From Actinomycetes bacterium (GTDB taxonomy: Bacteria > Actinomycetota > Coriobacteriia > Coriobacteriales > Eggerthellaceae): DNA of 12,459 nt. The stretch is taken from contig JAEWQO010000019.1 of assembly GCA_023460315.1 (NCBI GenBank), positions 1-12,459 on the forward strand, given 5' to 3'. A program made the position numbers and the translations under genes. This document shows, piece after piece, positions 1 to 6,520 of this stretch; position 1 is the first letter of the stretch, and the number at the start of each line of letters is the position of its first letter. Below the pieces are notes generated by a model, which made no database searches, was not told the origin of the DNA, and saw only the letters and a program-made list of their open reading frames with translations.

Positions 1-325
1 CCGGCCGCGCCAGGCCCGCCGGCGACGGCGGACATGGCGCTGCCGTCAGCACCTCGCGCTCCCCCCGACGTCACCATGCCCCACACCGAGCCTTGCGCCT
101 CCCCAGAGCAACATCGTGACGCATGCCGATGCGATAGCGGCCGCCTCGCGCTGTCCCCGGCGACAGCACCTCTTCGCAGGACGTTGCTCTTCCCCGCGGC
201 AGCGCCACGCACGCATGGGCGGCGCCACGCACGCGCAGCTTGGGCAAGGCAGCTTGGGCAAGGCAGCTTGCCCTCGCTCGAGCGAGGGCAAGCGCCGCCC
301 GATCCGCTTCGGCAAGAAAATCGCC
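1..325. other. Intergenic spacer with short repeats, no gene seen
   Basis: No reading frame here on either strand has a recognisable domain, a convincing ribosome binding site or a composition unlike GC-rich noise. The stretch lies downstream of folE. It holds a 13-base direct repeat (GCGCCACGCACGC at 202-214 and 222-234), a 14-base tandem unit (GCTTGGGCAAGGCA, two copies at about 238-265) and, directly after it, a perfect 28-bp palindrome at 266-293. The left end may hold the edge of a neighbouring gene, but nothing supports that. Confidence 0.5.
266..293. repeat. Perfect 28-bp palindrome, possible folE transcript-end hairpin
   Basis: Each arm is 14 bases (GCTTGCCCTCGCTC followed at once by its exact reverse complement), with no spacer. 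It lies 32 bases past the folE stop, so the folE transcript could fold here into a GC-rich hairpin. No T-run follows on either strand, so it is not a textbook intrinsic terminator. The tandem repeats beside it share the GGGCAAG core. Confidence 0.5.
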
Positions 326-901
326 TTAGTCCCTCCGCGCAAAAATGAGCGACAGGGCCTCGGAGCGCGTCGCTTGGCTGGTCTCGAACGCGCCACGCAC
401 GGCACTCGTCATCGTGCGGGCTCCCGGCTTCTTCACCCCGCGCATGCTCATGCACAGATGCTCGGCTTCAAGCACGACGATGACGCCCTGGGGATGCAGC
501 TCGTCGATGAGCGTGTCGGCAATTTGGGAAGTCAACCGCTCCTGCACCTGCGGACGCCTCGCGAAGACGTCGACAAGGCGGGCAAGCTTCGAAAGGCCGC
601 AAATGCGGCCGTCAGGCGCAGGAATGTAGGCAACGTGAGCCACGCCGAAAAACGGGGCCAGATGATGCTCGCACATGGAGTAGAACGAAATGTCTCGAAC
701 GAGCACCATCTCTTCATGATGTTCATCGAACGTCATCTCGAAATGTTCGGCCGGATCCTGCGTCAGTCCCGCGAACACCTCTTCGTACATCTTTGCGACG
801 CGTTCGGGCGTCTTCACCAATCCTTCGCGGTCAGGATCCTCTCCCACACCCTCGAGGATCAGCCGAACGCCCGCCTCTATTTTCTCTCTGTCCATTGCCA
901 T
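326..901 (-). CDS. folE: GTP cyclohydrolase I FolE
   Basis: Converts GTP to 7,8-dihydroneopterin triphosphate, the first step of tetrahydrofolate synthesis, as a cytoplasmic homodecamer. The 191-residue protein shows the whole family core: SMCEHH at 75-80, GLSKLARLVDVFARRPQVQERL at 102-123, and EHLCMSMRG at 147-154. Zinc ligands are expected at Cys77, His80 and Cys150. Length matches the bacterial single-domain enzyme. Two in-frame ATGs compete: 899-901 directly abuts GGAAAG, while 893-895 sits six bases beyond it and has the better spacing, so the true start may be 895 (189 residues). xthA lies 93 bases upstream on the same strand. An extended -10 box in that gap suggests folE has its own promoter. 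No other folate gene is in the window. Confidence 0.96.
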   Translation of the reverse strand: MAMDREKIEAGVRLILEGVGEDPDREGLVKTPERVAKMYEEVFAGLTQDPAEHFEMTFDEHHEEMVLVRDISFYSMCEHHLAPFFGVAHVAYIPAPDGRICGLSKLARLVDVFARRPQVQERLTSQIADTLIDELHPQGVIVVLEAEHLCMSMRGVKKPGARTMTSAVRGAFETSQATRSEALSLIFARRD

Positions 902-925
902 CTTTCCATCGCTGTGTTCGCGAGC

Positions 926-934
926 ATCATATCA
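926..934 (-). promoter_or_regulatory. Candidate extended -10 promoter of folE
   Basis: Read on the minus strand, TGA is followed by TATGAT (926-931), an extended -10 (TGnTATAAT-like, five of six in the hexamer). No good -35 lies 17 bases further up, as is usual when the TGn extension compensates. Transcription would start near 919, leaving a leader of about 18-24 bases. Confidence 0.4.
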
Positions 935-994
935 CGACACCCCGCAGCGCTTTCCTGCATCGTCGGCCTGCACGGAATCGCCGCTTCGCGTCGG

Positions 995-1852
995 CTACAA
1001 TGCCAGCTCGATGCCCACCGGGCAATGATCGCTGCCGTAGACCTCGTCGTAAATGCAGGCACCCTCTATGCTGGAAACAAGTTCATCGCTGACAAGAAAG
1101 TAGTCGATGCGCCATCCGGCGTTTGTCTGACGCGCCTTGAAACGGTAGCTCCACCACGAATAGGCTCCCGTGAGATCGGGATGCACATGGCGAAACGAGT
1201 CGGTGAAGCCAGCGTCGAGCAGATCGGTGAACTTTCCGCGCTCTTCATCTGAAAACCCAGCCCGGCCGCGGTTCGGCCCCGGGTTCTTCAGGTCGATCTC
1301 CTGGTGGGCAACGTTGAAATCGCCGCACATGACGACCGGCTTCGGATCGGCCGTGTCGCCCGGCTGCGTCACCGGCAACGCGGAAACCGTCACATGGCCC
1401 TCGCCGGGCGCAGGCTGCTGCACCGGCACTCCCGCCGGCAGCGCGCCCTCCTCAAGCCCCTTGCAGAAGTCGCGGAACGCATCGTCCCACTCCATGCGGT
1501 GGCCGATGCGCGCCAGCTCGTCCTGGGCATTCGGCGTGTACACATCGACGAACCAAAACTTCTCGAACTCGAGCGCGAGAATGCGCCCCTCGGTGTCCAG
1601 GGAGGGAAAGCCCAATCCGTGCAACACCCGTATCGGGCGCTCCTTGCAAAACACGGCTGTACCCGAGTACCCTTTTTTCTCCGCGTAGCTCCAATATTCA
1701 CGATAACGCGGCAAATCAAGCGTCGCCTGGCCCTCCTGCAGCTTCGTTTCCTGCAAGGCCACGATGTCGGCATCAATCTCGGAAACGATTTCCTCGAATC
1801 CCTTCTTCAGCACGGCGCGAAGGCCGTTGACATTCCACGAGATGAAACGCAT
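995..1852 (-). CDS. xthA: Exodeoxyribonuclease III (Xth/ExoA family AP endonuclease)
   Basis: Cytoplasmic AP endonuclease and 3'-5' exonuclease of base-excision repair, in the endonuclease/exonuclease/phosphatase fold. Active-site motifs are all visible in the 285-residue protein: ISWNVNG (Asn7), LQETK (Glu35), VYTPN (Tyr105), CGDFNVAHQEIDLKNP (Asp178, Asn180), WRIDYFLVS (Asp250) and GSDHCPV (Asp275, His276). The ATG at 1850-1852 is chosen because MRFISWNVNG is the usual N-terminus and AAAGG stands seven bases before it. An upstream in-frame start at 1987 would add 45 residues without homology. Odd feature: about 35 Pro/Gly/Val-rich residues (roughly 136-171) sit between the EWDDAFRDFCKGLEE helix and the CGDFN strand, where relatives normally have a few residues. 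folE follows on the same strand. Confidence 0.95.
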   Translation of the reverse strand: MRFISWNVNGLRAVLKKGFEEIVSEIDADIVALQETKLQEGQATLDLPRYREYWSYAEKKGYSGTAVFCKERPIRVLHGLGFPSLDTEGRILALEFEKFWFVDVYTPNAQDELARIGHRMEWDDAFRDFCKGLEEGALPAGVPVQQPAPGEGHVTVSALPVTQPGDTADPKPVVMCGDFNVAHQEIDLKNPGPNRGRAGFSDEERGKFTDLLDAGFTDSFRHVHPDLTGAYSWWSYRFKARQTNAGWRIDYFLVSDELVSSIEGACIYDEVYGSDHCPVGIELAL

Positions 1853-2263
1853 GGCAAAGCCTTTCGAATCGAACGGACACGGCGCGTCTCGGCGCCGCCC
1901 AGCAACAGTACCCAGTATAGCCGAATGCGCTTTCCCGGAACCTTCCGGCAAAAGGGCTCCACGGGAGCAAACCGCATCCAGGGACATCCCGCGGCATGCC
2001 CAACCCCGCAGCGCCGCTTTGCGGCCGGGCCCCTTCGCCGTCGCGCCCCTTTGCCGTCGGGCCGTTCGTCCATGCTCCCGGCAGGGGCGGCCGATGCGGA
2101 GAAGGCCTCGTCATCGAGGACCCGCCGTTTGCACAGGCGCAGGCTCGCACCGTTCTGCGACGCTCCTCCCCGACCCTTCAGCAAGCAGGAAGCTTTGCCG
2201 TCCCGAACACCGGCAGACGCAGAAGGCAAAATCGACGACGTGGGCAGAAGCAGGCAGGGGACG
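1853..2263. other. Intergenic region between rlmH and xthA, no gene seen
   Basis: These 411 bases lie between the rlmH stop and the xthA start. Frames crossing them on both strands have no domain, and those starting here run antisense to xthA or rlmH. The DNA is GC-rich with small internal repeats, for instance CCCCTTCGCCGTC and CCCCTTTGCCGTC about 16 bases apart near 2030-2055. The only site I would name is the xthA -10 box. A weak hairpin just past the rlmH stop (GACGT/ACGTC arms, then ATTTT) could end the rlmH transcript. Confidence 0.45.
1914..1919 (-). promoter_or_regulatory. Candidate -10 box of xthA
   Basis: TATACT on the minus strand, five of six matches to the -10 consensus, 62 bases above the xthA ATG. 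The hexamer 17 bases further up (GGTTCC) is a poor -35, so this is a moderate call. Confidence 0.3.
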
Positions 2264-2734
2264 TCACTTGTGGTACGGCTCTCCACGAGATATCTTCTGG
2301 GAGCGATACAACTGTTCCAGCAACACGACACGCGCCAAGTTGTGGGGAAGGGTCACAGGACCGAATGACAGCAGCTCGTCAGCTCGCGAACGGACCGCAT
2401 CGCTCACGCCGTCAGATCCCCCGATGACGAACGCAAAGTCACTCGTGCCGTCCAGAGCAAGCGAATCGATGCGCTTCGACAGCCCTACGCTCGAACGCTC
2501 CTTGCCTTCGATGGCCAGCAGCACAACATGGGCAGAAGGCGGCACCGATGCCAAGATGGCCACCCCTTCCTTGCCTCGCGCGGCCTCAACTCCCCCAGCA
2601 CGGGCCGGATCGACATCAGCCACCTCTTTCACCACGGTGTGGGCATACGGCTGCAACCGCTTGAGGTATTCGGCGCAGGCTTCCGTCCAGAAGCGCTCCT
2701 TCAGCTTGCCGACCGCCACCACCGTGAACTTCAT
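2264..2734 (-). CDS. rlmH: 23S rRNA (pseudouridine1915-N3)-methyltransferase RlmH
   Basis: SAM-dependent SPOUT-family enzyme that N3-methylates pseudouridine 1915 in helix 69 of 23S rRNA on assembled 70S ribosomes. The 156-residue length is exactly that of the family. Visible signatures are the N-terminal VVAVGKLKE, the cofactor-site loop FVIGGSDGVS (102-111), the LPHNLARVVLLEQLYR segment (129-144) and the near-invariant C-terminus ISRGEPYHK (148-156). The ATG at 2732-2734 is chosen because GGAGAAGG stands just before it and the protein then begins MKFTVVAVGK. The in-frame start at 2929 would add 65 unrelated residues. It stands alone, with 232 bases to the acetyltransferase stop upstream and 411 empty bases downstream. 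A TATCAT at 2830-2835 (minus) could be its -10 box, but no -35 supports it. Confidence 0.96.
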   Translation of the reverse strand: MKFTVVAVGKLKERFWTEACAEYLKRLQPYAHTVVKEVADVDPARAGGVEAARGKEGVAILASVPPSAHVVLLAIEGKERSSVGLSKRIDSLALDGTSDFAFVIGGSDGVSDAVRSRADELLSFGPVTLPHNLARVVLLEQLYRSQKISRGEPYHK

Positions 2735-2966
2735 GCCTTCTCCGTTTCCCGCCAAGCGTCTCACAACCCCAGGTCGACAGCTCGGCCGTTTGGCGCATCT
2801 ATGCGCTCGCTCCGTCAGTCCTTCCGTCCATGATAGCGAAAGGCTCAGGCTCTTAGCCGGAAAACAGAGATGCCGCCTTGCCAAAAGCGGGAAGGCCTGT
2901 TCCGTCAACGCCAGAGAGCAGGCGACCACAAACTCTACCCGCAGCGATGCCTTTCTCCTTCACGCT

Positions 2967-3797
2967 TTAGCTGGGCAGCACGATATCGAAATGCTCCTTC
3001 AAAAGCGCTCGGTACTCAGCCTCAGAGGCAATCGTCTTCTTTTCCTTGCAGCCCGAAGCCGTGCGGGTGAAGACGTCGGCAGTTAGGGAAACACTGCCAT
3101 TTTCCGTGCGTCGATTGACCATCCTCTGCTGGACGAACACAGAATCGGGATGCGTCGAGCAGTAATAGGAAAGAGGCACGAAGTCAGTCAAGGCCACCGG
3201 TGCGTCAAGAACGGCAAAAGCCGGCACCGGAACAGCCGCTCCGCCGCGCTCTTCCGCGGCCGCACGGTTGGCGGCAGTTCCGTTATACACGATATGCCAC
3301 CAGCACGAATCATGCAGTTCAATACGAAAGGCCTGTCCGTGCGACTCAAATTCCAAGCCGTCGACAAGGGGAACGGCGCATGCCGGAGAAGGTCCCCCGT
3401 AGCCCACTTCAGCCAAGTAGCGCCGCTGTCCCAGCGTCACGATAGTGCTGCGATGCAGCAAGGGATACACAAAGCCACAGTCCTTCAAACTGCGGCCTAG
3501 GCACGCCATGGTTTTGACGCCGCTCTCCCTCAGCAACGCCTCGAACAAGGCGTTGAGTTCAAAGCAGTAGCCCCCACGTCTGCCAACGATGATCTTCTCG
3601 TAAATGTCACGGATGTCGAGCGAGGGAGCACGATGAAGATCGCACACGTCCAGATTTTCAAAAGGAATGCGAAGCTGATGGGCAAAGACCATTCGATCCA
3701 CGTCATTTTTTGTCAGCGGCGATGCGGGCTGGTCCATGCCCAGCCGGTCCCAATACGCACGGACATCCGGAACAGGCCCATACAGTCCTTCATACAT
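2967..3797 (-). CDS. nat: Arylamine N-acetyltransferase with Glu at the catalytic Asp position
   Basis: Cytoplasmic enzyme that moves an acetyl group from acetyl-CoA through a cysteine thioester to arylamines, arylhydroxylamines or hydrazines. In related organisms some members act on drugs or in biosynthesis. The 276 residues match the family. The nucleophile motif RGGYCFELN places Cys78. HRSTIV places His115. Exactly fifteen residues later, where the classical triad has Asp in DVGFGG, this protein has EVGYGG with Glu130 (codon GAA). IPFENLD (44-50) is the usual N-terminal motif. The ATG at 3795-3797 has AGGAG six bases upstream. The gene is monocistronic and divergent from the L,D-transpeptidase, and its leader carries an inverted repeat. 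Its natural substrate cannot be read from context. Confidence 0.93.
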   Translation of the reverse strand: MYEGLYGPVPDVRAYWDRLGMDQPASPLTKNDVDRMVFAHQLRIPFENLDVCDLHRAPSLDIRDIYEKIIVGRRGGYCFELNALFEALLRESGVKTMACLGRSLKDCGFVYPLLHRSTIVTLGQRRYLAEVGYGGPSPACAVPLVDGLEFESHGQAFRIELHDSCWWHIVYNGTAANRAAAEERGGAAVPVPAFAVLDAPVALTDFVPLSYYCSTHPDSVFVQQRMVNRRTENGSVSLTADVFTRTASGCKEKKTIASEAEYRALLKEHFDIVLPS

Positions 3798-3820
3798 AGC
3801 TCTCTCCTGACAAAGCCCCC

Positions 3821-3861
3821 TCGGCCAAAATCCACCGGCAAGCCCATGGCCGCTTGGCCGA
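3821..3861. repeat. 8-bp inverted repeat in the nat leader
   Basis: TCGGCCAA (3821-3828) and TTGGCCGA (3854-3861) are perfect inverted copies 25 bases apart. They lie between the possible nat -10 box (3876-3881) and the nat ribosome binding site (3804-3808). It could be a leader hairpin or an operator for a dimeric repressor. The sequence does not say which. Confidence 0.35.
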
Positions 3862-4153
3862 CGGCTTGTTTGACTATTCTAAACGTTTCTTCCCGCGCAA
3901 ACTTCCTGCCCACAGAACGAATGGCGCCTTCCCGTCGTCCCTCAAGAGTGATTTTTCCGCTCAGGCGAAAGCCGCAGAAAACAAGCGCCTCGACCATCGT
4001 CGTCAAACCGCAAGATTCCTGCTCAAGGCTCAGCGCGCTACCAGCAACGACCGCCCGTCATGAAATTTTCAATTCTTTGTGCAGCTTCTTCGAACAATTG
4101 TCGTTATTTTCATCCCTTTTCCGTCGTGGCGCTTCGTTTTCCGCATTCGTGCC

Positions 4154-4159
4154 TATACT
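4154..4159 (+). promoter_or_regulatory. Candidate -10 box of the L,D-transpeptidase gene
   Basis: TATACT, five of six to consensus, 37 bases before the ATG, so transcription would start near 4166 with a leader of about 30 bases. The -35 region is weak (GCTTCG at 17-base spacing). Confidence 0.35.
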
Positions 4160-4196
4160 TGGCGCAGAACACCATTTCCCTCTCGAGGATGTACCT

Positions 4197-5660
4197 ATGA
4201 ACGAAAATACTCGCGCAACCTACGGATATCACGCCGAACACAGCAAGCTGAATCCCGCCAAGGGCATCGGCATCATGCTGGGATGCGTGCTGGCCCTGGC
4301 ACTGATCGTATATGTTGGCGTCAGCCTCTATTTCACCGGACGGTTCATGCCGAACTCCACAGCCGGCAGCCTCAACCTGTCTCTCATGTCTGCAGCCGAT
4401 GCCGAGCAGGCAGTCTCCGATGCCATGGATGGCTACACGCTTTCGTTGAGTGGCGAGGGTCTTGATTTCGACCTGACCGCCGCCGACTTGGGCATCAACG
4501 CCAATGCGTCCAACATCGTCTCGGAGATGCTGGACAACCAAAACCCGTGGCTATGGCCGTTTCAACTCGTCACGCAGCACGACGAATCCGCCAAGCTGGC
4601 GGCCAATGCCGACGGCACAAGCCTCCTTGACTCCGTCCAAGCCGCCGTTGAGAACTTCAACGCGACGGCCACGCCGGCAACCAACGCGTCAATCTCGTAC
4701 GATAAGGGCACAAAGAAGTTTGTCGTGTTGCCGGAATCCGTCGGCACGGCGCTCGACGCAAACGCGGTGGCCAAGGTGGCAACCCAAGCCCTTTCCACCT
4801 TTTCCACGCAGGCGAAGATCACCGCCGATCAGCTGGCTCAGCCCACGGTGCTCTCCACCGACGAGCGTCTCAACACCGCGATGGAAAGCGCCAACACCAT
4901 GATCTCGTCCAATCTCACCTTCATGATGGGCGGAAAACAGGTGGCAACGCTGGATGCAGACACCATTGCGCCTTGGATCACCTCCGATGCCGACGCGAAT
5001 GCGACAATCGATGATGCCCAAATGAGTGCGTGGGTGGACAAGCTGGCATCCGACTGCACCACCGTCGGCACCCAGCGCACCTACACGCGGCCAGACGGCA
5101 AGGTGTTCAGCGTCTCCGGCGGCGTCTATGGGTGGAAAGTCGATCAGGATGCACTCCTATCCCTGGTGAAGGAAGCGGTCGCAGCAGGGAGTGTGGAAAC
5201 CGTCGATGTTCCCACCACCACCCACGGAGATGCCTTCAACGGTGCGGGCGCTCAAGATTGGGGCACACGTTACCTGGACATCGACCTGACCGAGCAACAT
5301 GCACGCTTCTACGACGAGTCGGGAAATCTCGTATGGGAATCGGACATCATCTCTGGCATTCCGGACGGAGAACATGAGACTCCGAATGGCGTGTACTGGA
5401 TGAATCAGCCTGAAAGCCCGTCAACGCTCAAGGGCTACAGCGGTAACTCCCAAATATATGAGACGGTCGTCCAGTATTGGATGCCCTTTGTCGGCGGCGC
5501 CATCGGATTGCATGACGCCGATTGGCAGACCTCTGGCTTCGGCGGCACCAAGTACAAGGATGGCTACGGAAGCCACGGATGCGTCAACTTGCCCACCGAC
5601 AAGGCAGCAGAGCTGTACGCCCTCATCAAGGGCGGAGACGCTGTGGTGTGCCACGAATAA
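4197..5660 (+). CDS. Membrane-anchored L,D-transpeptidase (YkuD) with peptidoglycan-binding-type N-terminal region
   Basis: Extracytoplasmic cell-wall enzyme expected to make 3-3 (meso-DAP to meso-DAP) peptide cross-links or attach proteins to peptidoglycan. The 487-residue protein has a short cytoplasmic start, one membrane helix at about 24-47 and no cleavage site, so it is a signal anchor. Two repeat-like modules follow, near 79-101 (YTLSLSGEGLDFDLTAADLG) and 240-262, of the kind found before YkuD domains (PG_binding_4-like). The catalytic domain spans about 355-486, with His439 and the hallmark SHGCVNLP (459-466), nucleophile Cys462. The ATG at 4197-4199 has GAGG eight bases before it and begins just before the anchor helix. 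The frame stays open for 188 codons upstream, but that part is antisense to nat and not protein-like. A strong hairpin follows the stop. Confidence 0.93.
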   Translation: MNENTRATYGYHAEHSKLNPAKGIGIMLGCVLALALIVYVGVSLYFTGRFMPNSTAGSLNLSLMSAADAEQAVSDAMDGYTLSLSGEGLDFDLTAADLGINANASNIVSEMLDNQNPWLWPFQLVTQHDESAKLAANADGTSLLDSVQAAVENFNATATPATNASISYDKGTKKFVVLPESVGTALDANAVAKVATQALSTFSTQAKITADQLAQPTVLSTDERLNTAMESANTMISSNLTFMMGGKQVATLDADTIAPWITSDADANATIDDAQMSAWVDKLASDCTTVGTQRTYTRPDGKVFSVSGGVYGWKVDQDALLSLVKEAVAAGSVETVDVPTTTHGDAFNGAGAQDWGTRYLDIDLTEQHARFYDESGNLVWESDIISGIPDGEHETPNGVYWMNQPESPSTLKGYSGNSQIYETVVQYWMPFVGGAIGLHDADWQTSGFGGTKYKDGYGSHGCVNLPTDKAAELYALIKGGDAVVCHE

Positions 5661-5664
5661 GGAT

Positions 5665-5698
5665 AGGCCCTCCTTGCGCACTCGTGCAAGGAGGGCCT
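5665..5698. terminator. Strong hairpin between convergent genes, probable bidirectional terminator
   Basis: AGGCCCTCCTTGC (5665-5677) and its exact complement GCAAGGAGGGCCT (5686-5698) form a 13-bp perfect stem with an 8-base loop, five bases after the transpeptidase stop. The shikimate kinase-like gene ends 94 bases further on and converges. Neither side has a T-run, so termination may rely on stem strength or a protein factor. Confidence 0.7.
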
Positions 5699-5791
5699 GA
5701 ACGGGACGGGCGCAAGAGCCAAGATATCCCAAGACGGAAGAAAGGCTTGGAGCATCTTCCCCACCAGCTCAGCGCAGGGAAGCCGAATGGA

Positions 5792-6328
5792 TCAAGCTTG
5801 GGCGCTGGCTCCTTCTCGCTCGATTGCATTCGCAACTTTGCGGGCAGCAGCCGTGATGGAGAGATCATCGACATCGACCGTGATCTCAGCATACTGCTCG
5901 TAGAGGGGCTTGCGCTCGTCATAAAGCTCGCGCAGGCTCATCCCAATGCCCCCCTTGAGCACCACGCCGCGCTCCTGCAGATCGCTCAGGCGACTGACCA
6001 GCTGATCGTACGAGATCTTCAGATAGACGATCCGGCCGATCTCCGCAAGGTGTTTCATGGCCTCGTCTGAATATACCGCCGAGCCACCTGTTGCGATGAT
6101 TGACCGGGACGCGGCCAGATCGCTCAGTATCTCATTCTCAACTTCGATGAATCCTTCGGGACCACAGGCGTCAATAAGTTTCTGCAACGTCTTGTCGCAT
6201 TGATTTTGAATGATCAGATCGGCATCGACAAAGTCGTAGTTGAGGATCTTCGCCAAAACGATGCCGAGCGTTGACTTGCCTGCGCTCGGCATTCCGATCA
6301 GGATGATGTTGTCGCGTTCTTGAGCCAT
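5792..6328 (-). CDS. Shikimate kinase-like protein (AroK/SKI fold), divergent substrate site
   Basis: P-loop kinase of the shikimate kinase family, 178 residues. ATP-binding parts are intact: Walker A GMPSAGKST (12-20), FVDADLII (33-40, Asp37 at the shikimate/Mg2+ Asp position), ATGGSAVY (79-86) and the lid-region LRELYDERKPLYEQYAEI (132-149). Shikimate contacts look altered. The usual FR motif is FI (Phe60-Ile61) in GFIEVENEIL, and the usual RPLL stretch reads GVVL (121-124). Relatives with FLE/FIE and TGGS are often labelled shikimate kinase, but their substrate is less certain. The ATG at 6326-6328 has AAGGA six bases upstream. The in-frame start at 6373 adds 15 residues without support. 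No aro gene is nearby, and the gene converges on the transpeptidase. It may be a true AroK or a kinase for another small molecule. Confidence 0.82.
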   Translation of the reverse strand: MAQERDNIILIGMPSAGKSTLGIVLAKILNYDFVDADLIIQNQCDKTLQKLIDACGPEGFIEVENEILSDLAASRSIIATGGSAVYSDEAMKHLAEIGRIVYLKISYDQLVSRLSDLQERGVVLKGGIGMSLRELYDERKPLYEQYAEITVDVDDLSITAAARKVANAIEREGASAQA

Positions 6329-6422
6329 GATGAATCCTTCCGAACAATGCTGCCAATTCCCGCCAATCACCAAGCTCAGCCCGCCCCCGTCAAACCACGA
6401 TGGAAGCAGGCCGCACCTTTTC

Positions 6423-6477
6423 GCTCATTACTATAGCAATGAGCAGGATTCCTCCTTCGTTGAGGACCCGAATCCTC
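6423..6477. repeat. Two adjacent hairpins downstream of the DUF2207 gene
   Basis: GCTCATT (6423-6429) and AATGAGC (6438-6444) form a 7-bp perfect inverted repeat around an 8-base loop. Beside it a nested hairpin is built from AGGATT...AATCCT, with CCTC...GAGG inside (about 6445-6476). They lie past the DUF2207 stop and above the shikimate kinase-like gene, so they may end the first transcript. No T-run follows. On the minus strand the first loop also contains TATAGT, a possible -10 box for the kinase gene, with no good -35. Confidence 0.3.
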
Positions 6478-6520
6478 CCGTTCCCCACAGAGCAGCGCCA
6501 CGGCGCGAGAGTCACAGGCG

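Larger units (their letters stand above)
3798..4196. other. Divergent intergenic region between nat and the L,D-transpeptidase
   Basis: These 399 bases carry the control regions of two divergent genes and no convincing gene. On the nat side are an 8-bp inverted repeat at 3821-3861 and a possible -10 box TAGAAT at 3876-3881 (minus, weak -35). On the other side is a TATACT at 4154-4159 (plus). The middle is AT-richer than its surroundings. A 69-residue plus-strand frame near 3854-4063 has no recognisable feature and is not called. Confidence 0.45.

Noticed and set aside
34..405. Small frames on both strands in the left spacer
   Set aside because: Low-complexity Arg/Ala/Pro translations with no ribosome binding site. 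The minus-strand one overlaps folE out of frame.
116..1252. 378-codon plus-strand reading frame
   Set aside because: It runs antisense to folE and the 3' part of xthA, whose conserved motifs are plain. The translation has no domain. It results from high GC.
1304..3086. Two overlapping long plus-strand frames (354 and 440 codons)
   Set aside because: They are antisense to xthA and rlmH and of Arg/Pro/Ser-rich shadow composition, with no family features.
3633..4196. 188-codon N-terminal extension of the L,D-transpeptidase
   Set aside because: It is antisense to nat and crosses an intergenic region. The ATG at 4197 has a ribosome binding site and starts right before the signal anchor.
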